A stretch of DNA of 64,000 bases from Bacteroidota bacterium (GTDB lineage Bacteria; Bacteroidota; Bacteroidia; Cytophagales; Cyclobacteriaceae), in contig CANIVF010000007.1 in assembly GCA_947470895.1 (NCBI GenBank), positions 1-64,000 on the forward strand. The letters run 5' to 3'. The notes below the pieces were generated by a model. The model did not search any database. It had not been told where the DNA came from and saw only the letters and a list, made by a program, of their open reading frames with translations. Positions 45,809-55,184 of this stretch are shown piece by piece (position 1 is the first letter of the stretch; each line of letters begins with the position of its first letter). A program made the translations under genes and the position numbers.

Positions 45809-46176
45809 TGTAATTCTGAGTTTAAATAAATGATCTGATAGAAATGCATTAAAAGCACTTCAGGCGTGACCTGCCTTGCAGATCCGCCATACGTATGTTA
45901 GTAAGAAAGGTATCAGATTCTGATTTGCCTTCGGAAGCTCTTGAACCCCGGTCGGGGTGAGAGTTCGTTGCAAATGAGCGTTATTGCCGGGATGGCAAAG
46001 CTGATTGTGGAGTCAGCGGGCTCAAAAGGGGCAAGTGTTGTTTTCAAGTTCAGTTGTTGCGTTTAAATCGTCAGATAAAATGCATCATAATTTTTTACAA
46101 AAATAATGTATAAAAAAATGAATATTTCAATTGTTAGTTCATTTTTATAAAAGTTTTTTGAAGGAGCAACTCACGG
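45809..46176. promoter_or_regulatory. Divergent intergenic region with hairpin cluster (arg operon/dedA)
   Basis: This 368-bp gap has no gene. From 45871 to 46017 it holds six short perfect stem-loops or palindromes: CTGCCTTGCAG, CATACGTATG (45889), TCAGATTCTGA (45913), CTTCGGAAG (45929), ACCCCGGTCGGGGT (45945), TTGCC-GGCAA (45984) and GCTGA-TCAGC (46000). That part is richer in G+C than its flanks. The dedA-proximal part (46080-46160) is very A+T-rich, with ATGCAT, ATGTAT and TGAATATTTCA words that could be ArgR-type operators. No consensus promoter could be fixed. Confidence 0.5.
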
Positions 46177-46740
46177 ATGGAAAAATTTCTTGATCAATAC
46201 GGATACATCGCACTGCTGATTGGCACCTTCATGGAAGGAGAGACTGCCATACTCATGGCTTCATCATTGATCTACAAAGGTCTTTTTAATTTCCCGTTCA
46301 CCGTGCTGGCTGCCTTCTCCGGTTCGTTTATCAGTGACTGGATTTATTACCTCATCGGCCGACTGAATGGAAAATATTTTCTTGCCAAGCGACCAAAGCT
46401 CAGTGAGAAAGTAAAGCCTGTCACGAATTTCTTTCATCAGAATAAATTTCAAATCCTGTTCAGCTACCGGTTTCTATATGGCTTCAGGATCATCATTCCA
46501 TTGGTGATTGGTATGAGCGGACTTCGACCGCTACAATACCTTTTCTATAGCATTGTAACCGGCCTCTTGTGGGCAACCACCGTAAGCACGACTGGCTATT
46601 GGATCGGCCGGTTACTTGATTTGCGGGTTCAATCTTTTGAAGAGAACATACTCTTTATCGTACTTGGTTTTGGCACGCTGGGGATGTTGATCGGCTACAC
46701 TATTAAAAACATAGCCATGCTGAAGATTCATGTGGAGTGA
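46177..46740 (+). CDS. DedA family membrane protein
   Basis: The 187-residue inner-membrane protein has four to five hydrophobic segments and DedA hallmarks: the acidic re-entrant loop LIGTFMEGETAILMASSL and the basic motif SYRFLYGFRIIIPLVIGMSG. DedA proteins are thought to scramble or flip lipids such as undecaprenyl phosphate or phosphatidylethanolamine. It has one of the few clear Shine-Dalgarno sites in the window (AAGGAG, 46161-46166). Its TGA abuts the TGA of the convergent ABC permease gene. Confidence 0.92.
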   Translation: MEKFLDQYGYIALLIGTFMEGETAILMASSLIYKGLFNFPFTVLAAFSGSFISDWIYYLIGRLNGKYFLAKRPKLSEKVKPVTNFFHQNKFQILFSYRFLYGFRIIIPLVIGMSGLRPLQYLFYSIVTGLLWATTVSTTGYWIGRLLDLRVQSFEENILFIVLGFGTLGMLIGYTIKNIAMLKIHVE

Positions 46741-49200
46741 TCATTCATACCGCAATGTGTTGCTTGGGTTGGTCATGGCCGCTTTCAACGTTTGTGTGCT
46801 CACGATTATCAATGCAAGCATGACTGCGGCCACCGCTGTCAGCAAGTAGATCACCACATTCATATCGATATGGTAAGCGAATGTGTCCAGCCATTGATTC
46901 ATAAAATACCAGGCCAGTGGCCACGCAATCAGGTTAGCTACTACTATTAGTATCACAATCTCCCTGGAAAGAAGCGTGAGGATGCTCGGTACAGAAGCGC
47001 CCAACACTTTTCTGATTCCAATTTCTTTTACTCGTTGCAACGTGTTGAAGGTAGCCAGACCAAAAAGACCTAGACAAGCAATGAAAATGGCCAATCCTGA
47101 AAAAATGGTGAACAGTTGGCTTTGCTTATGTTCTTCTTCATAAAGGCGTTGATAGTTATCACTTAAAAATTTGTAGCTGAATGGCCGCTTGGGTAAAAAC
47201 TCTTTCCAAACTTTTTCAATGTGTTCTAGGCCTTGCGGGATCTGATTGCCGGAAATCTTAATTGAAATGTTATTATAAAAACCACCCGGGCGCGAAAAGA
47301 AAACAAGAGGAACGATGGGTTGATGCAACGATTCGAAATGAAAGTCTTTCACTACGCCTACCAATTTACCTTTTGTGTTGGCGTAACTGAAGTCTTTATC
47401 AATTCCTTCACCTGGTTTATCCCAGCCATAAGCCTTGGCAGCGGTCTCATTGATGATGAAGGCAAGGGAGTCATCCGTAGGGATGGCTTTTGATAAATCC
47501 CGGCCGGCTTGCATTTCCATGCCGTAGGTTCTGAAAAATTCATTGTCGATGGCAACATATTTTGTTGTGACGGAAGAGTTAATCAGGCTATCGCCTTTTG
47601 TTATTAACGGAGGGCCAGAACTATCAAGCAATCTTCCGGTTGGAATACGTGACGAGCGTCCTACATTTTCTATGGCGGCAAATTTGGTAAGCTCGTTATA
47701 AAAAGCCTCGTAGGTGTCGTTTATCTCATTGTAATAACTGAGTGTTACTATTTGATCTTTGTCATAACCAAGATTGCGCGTGTTCAGATAATTCAATTGT
47801 TGGAATGTAATCGCAGTGGCAATCAACAACACAATTGAAATGGAAAACTGGGTTACCACCAGTGATCTTCTTACAAAGCCTTTCCCTTTTGAAGAACCTT
47901 GCTGACCTTTTAAAACAAGAGCAGGCTTAAAGCTGGATAGAATAAAAGCTGGATACAATCCCGCCAGGATGCCAACGACCACGGCAAAGCCAATAAGCCC
48001 TGCATAAAGCTGCCAGTTAGTAATGGGATTCATGCTAAGTCCCTTTCCAGTAAATCCATTCAACCAGGAGATACTTACAAAGGCAAGGATTACTCCCAAT
48101 ACCAAAGCAAAGAATGAAATCATGACCGACTCACTCAGGTATTGATTGATCAATTGACTTTTGAACGCGCCCACTACTTTTCTTAACCCCACTTCTTTGG
48201 ATCGCTTGGTGGCGCGTGCTGTTGACAGGTTGATAAAATTGAAACAGGCAATCAGAATGATGAAGATGCCAATCACCGACATCATGCGCACGTTGTTGAT
48301 GTTGCCATTTACCTCCAGTTCATCATCAAGGTGAGAGAGCAGGTGAATGTCGGTAAGTTTTTGAAGAAAGAGGGTGGTTGATTTGGAGGCGACAAAATCC
48401 TCAGGCGCTCCGTAGTTAGTCTTGGCAAAATTGCCGTAATGACGATTGAGAAAATCAGGAAAGCCTGATTCAATTTTCTTAGCATCGGCTCCTTCGTTTA
48501 ATAATACATACGTACCAAAAGAATTATTTCCCCAATTTGTTTCGAGCCCTTTTCTTCCATATATGTTATCATCTTCTATCGTGCTGAATGAAACCAGGTA
48601 TTCCGGATGCCAGTGTGATTGATTAGGAAAATCGGCAAACACGCCTGTTACTTCGAGATCAAATTGATTGTTGGCCCGCAGTCGTTTACCCAACGCATTT
48701 TCATCACCAAAGAATTTCTTTGCGGATTTCTCCGATAACATAATGGTGAACGGTCGCGTCAACGCTGTGTTTTTTTCTCCGGCTTTTACTTCAATGTCGA
48801 AGATTTTGAAAATGTCAGGTTCTGCTACGAAGAGAAAATCTTCTGAAAAGTTTTTCGCCAACTCACCGTTTTCTTCCAGGCCAATCACTAATCCAAAGTT
48901 GATCGTGCGTGCTATCACTTCAATTTCGCCAAAATCATTTTTTAATAGTGGCCCAATGGGTGGCGCTACGTTAGCCAAGTGTAGATTGGGCACTCCGTCT
49001 TTATTCAGAAAATTTCGAGTCACACGATAGGTTCTGTCCGCTTTTGAATGATATCGGTCATAACCTAGTTCATCCGCTACGAAAAGATAGATTAGTATGC
49101 AGCACATCATGGCCATGGCCAATCCGGCAATATTAATGAAGGCCGTGAGCTTGTTTCTTAAAACGGATCGAAGCGCAACTTTCAGATAATTTCGAATCAT
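46741..49200 (-). CDS. FtsX/MacB-type ABC transporter permease, two-domain form
   Basis: The 819-residue protein has the duplicated layout of large Bacteroidota permeases: a MacB-like periplasmic domain (after the helix LTAFINIAGLAMAMMCCILI), a first FtsX domain with RATKRSKEVGLRKVVGA, a second periplasmic domain, and a second FtsX domain with LQRVKEIGIRKVLGAS. About eight membrane helices are predicted. No ATPase gene is adjacent, so it must pair with one elsewhere. Such permeases usually work in efflux, lipoprotein sorting or signalling. Confidence 0.9.
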   Translation of the reverse strand: MIRNYLKVALRSVLRNKLTAFINIAGLAMAMMCCILIYLFVADELGYDRYHSKADRTYRVTRNFLNKDGVPNLHLANVAPPIGPLLKNDFGEIEVIARTINFGLVIGLEENGELAKNFSEDFLFVAEPDIFKIFDIEVKAGEKNTALTRPFTIMLSEKSAKKFFGDENALGKRLRANNQFDLEVTGVFADFPNQSHWHPEYLVSFSTIEDDNIYGRKGLETNWGNNSFGTYVLLNEGADAKKIESGFPDFLNRHYGNFAKTNYGAPEDFVASKSTTLFLQKLTDIHLLSHLDDELEVNGNINNVRMMSVIGIFIILIACFNFINLSTARATKRSKEVGLRKVVGAFKSQLINQYLSESVMISFFALVLGVILAFVSISWLNGFTGKGLSMNPITNWQLYAGLIGFAVVVGILAGLYPAFILSSFKPALVLKGQQGSSKGKGFVRRSLVVTQFSISIVLLIATAITFQQLNYLNTRNLGYDKDQIVTLSYYNEINDTYEAFYNELTKFAAIENVGRSSRIPTGRLLDSSGPPLITKGDSLINSSVTTKYVAIDNEFFRTYGMEMQAGRDLSKAIPTDDSLAFIINETAAKAYGWDKPGEGIDKDFSYANTKGKLVGVVKDFHFESLHQPIVPLVFFSRPGGFYNNISIKISGNQIPQGLEHIEKVWKEFLPKRPFSYKFLSDNYQRLYEEEHKQSQLFTIFSGLAIFIACLGLFGLATFNTLQRVKEIGIRKVLGASVPSILTLLSREIVILIVVANLIAWPLAWYFMNQWLDTFAYHIDMNVVIYLLTAVAAVMLALIIVSTQTLKAAMTNPSNTLRYE

Positions 49201-49350
49201 GATGCGAGGGGTGTTATATTCTTAGAACTGAAATTTTCGATAAAGGTTACATGCCAATGACCTTCTGTTTTCTATTTGGTTGCATTCATGCGATTTTCAA
49301 GTTGATCAAATCGAAAACCTTCTTAATTTACACTCTTAATTTTACTCAAT

Positions 49351-51051
49351 ATGTATATACAAGGAGATGCTGCCAAAGAAATGACTTATGATGCGATTGT
49401 CATCGGATCTGGAATGAGTGGAGGCTGGGCCGCAAAAGAATTGTGTGACAAAGGATTGAAGACCCTGGTGCTGGAGCGCGGCCGCGAAGTGAAACATCTT
49501 GATGATTATCCAACCACCACGATGAATCCCTGGGAATTTCCCTATCGTGGTCGTTTGCCAGTTGAGGTGAATGAAGCAAACCCGATTGCAGACCGCTGTT
49601 ATGCATTCGGTGATGCCACCAAACATTTTTTTGTAAAAGATGCAGAGCATCCTTATGTGCAGGAAAAACCTTTCGATTGGATTCGCGGATATCAAACCGG
49701 TGGAAAATCGTTATTGTGGGCTCGCCAGGTTCAGCGATGGAGCCGCTTTGAATTTGAAGCGCCAGGCCGCGATGGTTTTGCAGTAGACTGGCCGATTCGT
49801 TATGATGATCTCGCACCGTGGTATTCATACGTAGAAAAATTTGTGGGCATCAGTGGTAATCGCGATGGTCTTGAAACATTGCCCGACAGTGAAGTGATGA
49901 AAGCGTGGGAAATGAATTGTGTGGAGAAACACATTCAACAACGAATAAAAGAAAGCTATAAAGATCGGAATTTTGTGATTGGAAGATGTGCGCACCTCAC
50001 TGAGCCGCAAGAAATTCACAAACAACAAGGGCGGGGACAATGTCAGGCGCGCACATTATGTGAACGAGGTTGTCCGTTTGGCGGGTACTTTAGTTCGAAT
50101 TCTTCCACATTGCCTTGGGCGATGAAGACAGGCAACATGACCTTGCGCCCGTTCTCGGTGGTTCACTCTATTATCTATGATGAGAAAAAAGGAAAGGCTT
50201 CTGGTGTGCGCGTGATTGATGCCAATACCAAAGAAGTGTTTGAATATTATGCGCGCATCGTTTTTGTGAATGCGGCTGCGCTCAATAGTAACTTACTTTT
50301 ATTGAACTCAACGTCTAATCGCTTTCCGAATGGATTGGGCAACGATAATGGCTTGCTTGGAAAGTTTGTAGCCTTTCATAATTATCGTGGCACCGTGAGC
50401 TCAACCTTTGAAGGTTACGAGGATACCTATTATTATGGACGCAGACCCACCGCGATCATGATGCCTTCATTCCGCAACGTGCGCAAACAAGAAGAAGATT
50501 TCATGCGCGGTTATATGACCTTCTACTCAGCTTCACGAGCAGCCACACAAAGCGAAAATATTGGTGCACAATTGAAAGAAGCAGTTTCCAAACCGGGCAC
50601 ATGGCAAGTATCGATGATGATGCAGGGCGAAACTGTACCGATTGAAAGCAATCATGTGCGTTTGAGCATAGATCAAAAAGATGCGTGGGGCATTCCACAA
50701 CTGATTACATTTATTGAGCACACGGATAACGATGTGAAAGTGATGAATGACTTCTTGGTGCAGGCACAAGAGATGCTGGACAAAGCAGGTTGTAAAAACA
50801 TTGTTCCTCACGATAGCAACCAAGCACCGGGTTTGGACATTCACGAGATGGGCGGTGTGCGCATGGGTCGAGATCCAAAAACTTCCTTGCTGAACAAATG
50901 GAATCAATTCCATAATTGTAAGAATGTGTTTGTCACGGATGGTGCGTGTATGACGTCAGTAGGAAATCAAAACCCCTCTCTCACGTTTATGGCCATGACA
51001 GCTCGCGCGGCAAATTATGCGGTGGATGAGATTAACAAAGGGAATTTGTAA
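49351..51051 (+). CDS. GMC family FAD-dependent oxidoreductase
   Basis: The 566-residue protein starts with the FAD-binding fold DAIVIGSGMSGGWAAKELC, and continues with GGKSLLWARQVQRW. A Cys-rich segment (CQARTLCERGCPFGG) lies near residue 235, and the C-terminal GMC domain has GLDIHEMGGVRMG and TDGACMTSVGNQNPSL with the catalytic His and Asn. It would oxidise a sugar or alcohol. In many Bacteroidota a gluconate dehydrogenase subunit 3 gene precedes it; none does here. No Tat signal was seen. Confidence 0.9.
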   Translation: MYIQGDAAKEMTYDAIVIGSGMSGGWAAKELCDKGLKTLVLERGREVKHLDDYPTTTMNPWEFPYRGRLPVEVNEANPIADRCYAFGDATKHFFVKDAEHPYVQEKPFDWIRGYQTGGKSLLWARQVQRWSRFEFEAPGRDGFAVDWPIRYDDLAPWYSYVEKFVGISGNRDGLETLPDSEVMKAWEMNCVEKHIQQRIKESYKDRNFVIGRCAHLTEPQEIHKQQGRGQCQARTLCERGCPFGGYFSSNSSTLPWAMKTGNMTLRPFSVVHSIIYDEKKGKASGVRVIDANTKEVFEYYARIVFVNAAALNSNLLLLNSTSNRFPNGLGNDNGLLGKFVAFHNYRGTVSSTFEGYEDTYYYGRRPTAIMMPSFRNVRKQEEDFMRGYMTFYSASRAATQSENIGAQLKEAVSKPGTWQVSMMMQGETVPIESNHVRLSIDQKDAWGIPQLITFIEHTDNDVKVMNDFLVQAQEMLDKAGCKNIVPHDSNQAPGLDIHEMGGVRMGRDPKTSLLNKWNQFHNCKNVFVTDGACMTSVGNQNPSLTFMAMTARAANYAVDEINKGNL

Positions 51052-51058
51052 TAGGTAC

Positions 51059-52225
51059 TTACTTTTTGGTCTTAACCTTACCAAAATTCTTATCTTCCAT
51101 TAAATGATCCTCACCTTTTTCATAAATAACATTTGAGCGGCCAACAATGAGTGGATCCACTCTGCCGATCATTTGAACATCTTTATTACTATAGGGAATC
51201 TTATTTAAGATATAGCGCACGGCATTTAATCGTGCCCTTTTTTTACAATTGGATTTTACCACGGTCCAAGGAGCATCGGAGGTGTCAGTGTGAAAAAACA
51301 TTTTTTCTTTTGCATCGGTGTACTCATCCCATTTATCCAGCGAGGCTTTATCAATGGGTGAAAGTTTCCATTGCTTTAAGGGATGGGTTTTTCTGTCTTT
51401 AAACCTTCGCCTTTGTTCGTCCTGGCTCACTGAAAACCAGAATTTAAACAAAATGATACCACTACGAACCAGGTTGCGTTCAAATTCAGGAGCCTGTCTC
51501 ATGAATTCAAAATATTCGTCCTTGGTGCAAAAGTTCATCACTCTTTCTACACCGGCACGGTTATACCACGAGCGGTCGAACAGCACAATCTCTCCGTTTG
51601 TCGGCAAGTGTTTTACATAGCGTTGAAAATACCATTGGCCTCGTTCTTCATGAGTTGGTTTTTCTAAGGCTACCACTCTGGCACCACGTGGATTCAAATG
51701 TTCCATCATTCGCTTGATCGTTCCACCTTTTCCGGCTGCATCTCTTCCTTCAAAAAGTACAATCACTCTGCTTCCTGTTTCTTTCACCCAAGCTTGTAAT
51801 TTCAGTAGCTCAACCTGTGTATTATATTTTTGAAACTCATAATTTTTCCTCGACATTAAATATTTGTAAGGATAACCACCCTCTTGCCAGCCATCTGCCA
51901 ATTCAGAATCTCGGCTTAGTTTGGCTGGATTAAGTTTTAGCTCTTCCTTTAAAATTTTCAATAAAAGTCTTTTCTCTTCAGAAGGAAAATTCGCCAGGTA
52001 GTTTTCAACGATCGCTCGTTTATCACCAGGTTGCTTAAACTTATCTTTTAGTGCAGCAGCCTCGCTGTTCAGTTTAGCTCTCATTTTCCGATTTACGGTA
52101 TTCGCTCTGGCCTCTTCTGGGGTATCTCCTGAAATGATATCACCTGAGCTGGCTTTAGTGGATTGATGTTTCAACGCCTGCTCTTCGCTGATGACGGGGG
52201 TTTTCTTCTTTGCTATTTTTGTCAC
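51059..52225 (-). CDS. ppk2: Polyphosphate kinase 2
   Basis: The 388-residue protein has the PPK2 core with Walker A in VLFEGRDAAGKGGTIKR, the lid block HLNPRGARVVALEKPTHEE, and Walker B in IVLFDRSWYNRAGVERVM. The core is preceded by an N-terminal charged extension of about 110 residues. It moves phosphate between polyphosphate and nucleotides in the cytoplasm. It is convergent with the GMC gene, with a 7-bp gap between stops. Subclass was not determined. Confidence 0.94.
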   Translation of the reverse strand: MTKIAKKKTPVISEEQALKHQSTKASSGDIISGDTPEEARANTVNRKMRAKLNSEAAALKDKFKQPGDKRAIVENYLANFPSEEKRLLLKILKEELKLNPAKLSRDSELADGWQEGGYPYKYLMSRKNYEFQKYNTQVELLKLQAWVKETGSRVIVLFEGRDAAGKGGTIKRMMEHLNPRGARVVALEKPTHEERGQWYFQRYVKHLPTNGEIVLFDRSWYNRAGVERVMNFCTKDEYFEFMRQAPEFERNLVRSGIILFKFWFSVSQDEQRRRFKDRKTHPLKQWKLSPIDKASLDKWDEYTDAKEKMFFHTDTSDAPWTVVKSNCKKRARLNAVRYILNKIPYSNKDVQMIGRVDPLIVGRSNVIYEKGEDHLMEDKNFGKVKTKK

Positions 52226-52354
52226 TGATTATCTAATCTTAAATGACGCGCTTTTTTGTTGATTTTTTAATGTATTGGGGAATGATTTATATTATTGTTT
52301 TCTCATCTCCATCAGGACGTCTTAATTCGATTAGATTGAAACCTAAATCTTACT

Positions 52355-52362
52355 TATGTTTG
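52355..52362 (+). promoter_or_regulatory. -7 box candidate upstream of the cystathionine gamma-synthase gene
   Basis: TATGTTTG fits TAnnTTTG and lies 32 bp before the ATG. An ATTG lies 16 bp upstream, shorter than the usual 19-21 bp, so only the -7 element is supported. Confidence 0.4.
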
Positions 52363-52393
52363 AATATTATTTCGTTAAATAAACAGAGTGGAA

Positions 52394-53521
52394 ATGAATT
52401 TTGAAACCAATGCCGTACATGCCGGACACCTGGAAGATTTGAATGCCGGCTCGGTGACAAACCCCATTTACTTGTCTACCACCTTCGAACGCGATAAAGA
52501 TGGCAACATAGCACCTAAGGGCTATATCTATTCGCGTCTAGCGAATCCAAACCGAAGTGGGCTCGAAGCAAAACTAACCGCACTTGAAAAAGGTGCTGAT
52601 GCGATGGCCTTTTCATCGGGTATGGCTGCAGCGATGGCCTTGTGCCATTCCATCATGGAGCCTGGTGCTCATGTGATTATTCCGGATGATTGTTATCATG
52701 GTATCGCTCATCTCGTAAAAAACATGTACACGCGTTGGGGTATCACTTATTCCGAGGTAGATATGGTCAACCCGGTCAATGTAGAGAAAGCGATAACAGA
52801 AAAAACAAAATTGATTCTTATCGAAACGCCTTCCAATCCTCTTTTAAAAATTGCTGACATAGCGGAAATCTGTGCGATCGCAAAAAAAAGTAATGTTCTT
52901 GTGGCTTGTGATAACACCTGGGCAACTCCTTATATCATACAACCGCTCACGATGGGTGCGGATTACTCTATTCATTCGTCTACCAAATATTTTGGAGGCC
53001 ATTCGGATGTGATTGGAGGATGCGTGATTGTGAGAGAAAGTAATGAAGCATCAAAAAAAATTCGTGAATATCAGACCATCGGTGGTGCGGTGCCTTCACC
53101 ATTTGATTGTTGGTTATTGGATAGAAGCATTGCCACACTACCCATAAGGATGGATGCACAAACTAAAAATGCCGGTGTTATTGCTGATTTTCTGTATGGA
53201 CATCCTAAAATTGAACGCGTGTATTATCCTGGACTAACATCACATGTCAATCATCAAGTAGCCAAAAAACAAATGAAAGAAGTCTATGGCGGCATGCTTT
53301 CGGTGTTGGTGAAAGGTGGAAGAAAGGAAGCTATGCATGTTGCGAATAGCCTTTCTATTTTTAAACATGCCACCAGTTTGGGAGGTGTCGAAAGTTTGAT
53401 TGAACATCGTATGTCGGTAGAAGGTGATCATCCAAAAAGTCCGGATAATTTATTGAGACTTTCCATCGGCATCGAGCACATCGATGACTTGCTGAACGAT
53501 ATCAAAAAAGCGTTGGATTAA
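52394..53521 (+). CDS. Cys/Met metabolism PLP enzyme, cystathionine gamma-synthase-like
   Basis: The 375-residue protein begins MNFETNAVHAGHLEDLNAGS; a GTG six bases earlier could also start it. PLP features include the aromatic-stacking region YSRLANPNRSGLEAKLTALE, the Asp in VACDNTWATPY, and the Schiff-base Lys in SIHSSTKYFGGHSDVIGG. The family includes cystathionine gamma-synthase, gamma-lyase and methionine gamma-lyase; sequence alone does not separate them safely. It is 21 bp upstream of the aldolase gene. Confidence 0.88.
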   Translation: MNFETNAVHAGHLEDLNAGSVTNPIYLSTTFERDKDGNIAPKGYIYSRLANPNRSGLEAKLTALEKGADAMAFSSGMAAAMALCHSIMEPGAHVIIPDDCYHGIAHLVKNMYTRWGITYSEVDMVNPVNVEKAITEKTKLILIETPSNPLLKIADIAEICAIAKKSNVLVACDNTWATPYIIQPLTMGADYSIHSSTKYFGGHSDVIGGCVIVRESNEASKKIREYQTIGGAVPSPFDCWLLDRSIATLPIRMDAQTKNAGVIADFLYGHPKIERVYYPGLTSHVNHQVAKKQMKEVYGGMLSVLVKGGRKEAMHVANSLSIFKHATSLGGVESLIEHRMSVEGDHPKSPDNLLRLSIGIEHIDDLLNDIKKALD

Positions 53522-53542
53522 TATTCATGAATAGATTTTAAA

Positions 53543-54172
53543 ATGACCACGCTTTCCCGAATTCTGAATCATAAGATTATTGCCATCATACGAGGCGCCC
53601 AGCCTGATGACATTTTACATATAGCCCATGCTTTGTGCGAAGGAGGGGTGAAAATTTTGGAAGTAACCCTTAACTCTCCGGATGCTTTATCATCGATCAA
53701 CAAGATAGCAACACGCATGGATACCGAAGTATTCGTAGGTGCAGGCACTGTGCTGGATGCAGCGATGGCTAAGGAAGCCATTGATTCAGGCGCTCAATTT
53801 ATTATTTCACCCTCTCTTGACTTGGAAACTATCTACGCCACTAAAGAAGCCGGAGCGGTTAGTATTCCGGGTGCGTTCACTGCCACCGAGATTTTTGCAG
53901 CCTATAAAAATGGTGGTGATATTATCAAAGTTTTTCCTGCCTCCATAGGACCCGCATATATTAAAGATCTCCGTGGACCTTTTCCTCACATTCCACTCAT
54001 GCCCACCGGTGGAGTTAACCTTAACAATATTCAAGATTTTAAAATGGCAGGAGCAGTGGCTTTCGGCATTGGTGGTGGGTTGGTAGACACATCCCGAAAA
54101 ATATCTGATCAGTATTTACTTGAGATTTCCGAAAAAGCCAGAAAATATGTGGAGACGGTTAATGAAGTTTGA
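53543..54172 (+). CDS. eda: KDPG/KDPGal aldolase
   Basis: The 209-residue class I aldolase has catalytic Glu in VTLNSPDAL-adjacent VKILEVTLNS, a phosphate/carboxylate loop in AGTVLDAAMAKEAIDSGAQ, and the Schiff-base Lys in GDIIKVFPASIGP. It splits 2-keto-3-deoxy-6-phosphogluconate (or galactonate) into pyruvate and glyceraldehyde 3-phosphate. Next to the galactonate-type kinase 45 bp downstream, the KDPGal reaction is likely. Confidence 0.92.
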   Translation: MTTLSRILNHKIIAIIRGAQPDDILHIAHALCEGGVKILEVTLNSPDALSSINKIATRMDTEVFVGAGTVLDAAMAKEAIDSGAQFIISPSLDLETIYATKEAGAVSIPGAFTATEIFAAYKNGGDIIKVFPASIGPAYIKDLRGPFPHIPLMPTGGVNLNNIQDFKMAGAVAFGIGGGLVDTSRKISDQYLLEISEKARKYVETVNEV

Positions 54173-54217
54173 TTTATTCACCTTGAATAGAAAGTGTTGT
54201 CCTAAAAAAAATTGTTC

Positions 54218-55180
54218 ATGCATACTTTTTTAAGTTGTGATTGGGGAACTTCCACATTTCGATTGCGATCAGTTAATGCTGACACGCAATCTGTAATAAG
54301 CGAAGTAACGACTCATCAGGGTATTGCGGAAACTTATGCGCTATGGAAACAAGAGGGGCATGATGAACGGAATAGATTTTCTTTTTATCAATCATTCATT
54401 GAGAATCAGCTAGCAAGACTGCAGGAACAGAGCACCGACTCCTTGTTCCATTTACCTTTGATTATTTCTGGTATGGCATCATCCAACATGGGTATGGTTG
54501 AGCTTCCTTATAAAGAGCTTCCATTTGCTATGGATGGCAGTGATCTTGAATTAAAAAAAGTAAAAACGACAGAGTGTTTTCAGCATGAAATGGTGTTGAT
54601 TTCTGGGGCTAAGACTTCCAACGATGTCATGAGAGGTGAAGAAATTCAACTGATCGGCTGCGATTTAAAGTCTAATGCAGAACATATTTATATTTTCCCA
54701 GGCACACACTCTAAACACGTTACAGTAATAAATCAAAGAGCGGGTGATTTCAAAACGTATATGACGGGTGAATTTTTTCACCTTTTGTCGATGCAAAGTA
54801 TACTTTCAAAATCAGTTCAAGGGAACAATCATGCATTGATCGGAGATTTACTCAAGAGTTTTGAAGATGGCGTAACTCAGAGTGTTCATAATAATTTATT
54901 GCACAATGCATTTCTGGTGAGGACTAATCAGGTGCTTGGTAATTTATCGATGGAAGAGAATTACTTTTATCTCAGTGGATTATTAATCGGGACAGAACTT
55001 AAAGCGTTAGTCGACCGGCCGGTTGAGTTAACTGTTGTTGGCAATGAACTGATGCAACACTTTTACGTCTCAGCTCTAAAAAAATTAGGAATGACCAACG
55101 TGAATGTCGTTGATGTAGATAAAGCATTGGTGAAAGGACACTGTAAAGTTTATCATCTGCTAAATGGCGGCATTCTTTAG
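54218..55180 (+). CDS. dgoK: 2-dehydro-3-deoxygalactonokinase
   Basis: The 320-residue protein belongs to the DgoK family in the ASKHA fold. It has the phosphate-1 loop FLSCDWGTSTFRLRSVN at the N terminus and the family block DVMRGEEIQLIGCDL, then FPGTHSKHVTV. It phosphorylates 2-keto-3-deoxygalactonate, giving the substrate of the preceding aldolase. A TTG six bases earlier is possible; ATG 54218 is preferred. The stop is 4 bp from the convergent esterase gene. Confidence 0.92.
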   Translation: MHTFLSCDWGTSTFRLRSVNADTQSVISEVTTHQGIAETYALWKQEGHDERNRFSFYQSFIENQLARLQEQSTDSLFHLPLIISGMASSNMGMVELPYKELPFAMDGSDLELKKVKTTECFQHEMVLISGAKTSNDVMRGEEIQLIGCDLKSNAEHIYIFPGTHSKHVTVINQRAGDFKTYMTGEFFHLLSMQSILSKSVQGNNHALIGDLLKSFEDGVTQSVHNNLLHNAFLVRTNQVLGNLSMEENYFYLSGLLIGTELKALVDRPVELTVVGNELMQHFYVSALKKLGMTNVNVVDVDKALVKGHCKVYHLLNGGIL

Positions 55181-55184
55181 GGAG

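Noticed and set aside
45871..46017. An integron attC site or tRNA remnant in the hairpin cluster
   Set aside because: No GTTRRRY/RYYYAAC ends, no T-arm or anticodon arm, and no integrase nearby.
52226..52387. A SAM-type riboswitch before the cystathionine gamma-synthase gene
   Set aside because: The 160-bp region is A+T-rich with no conserved stem set that I could match.
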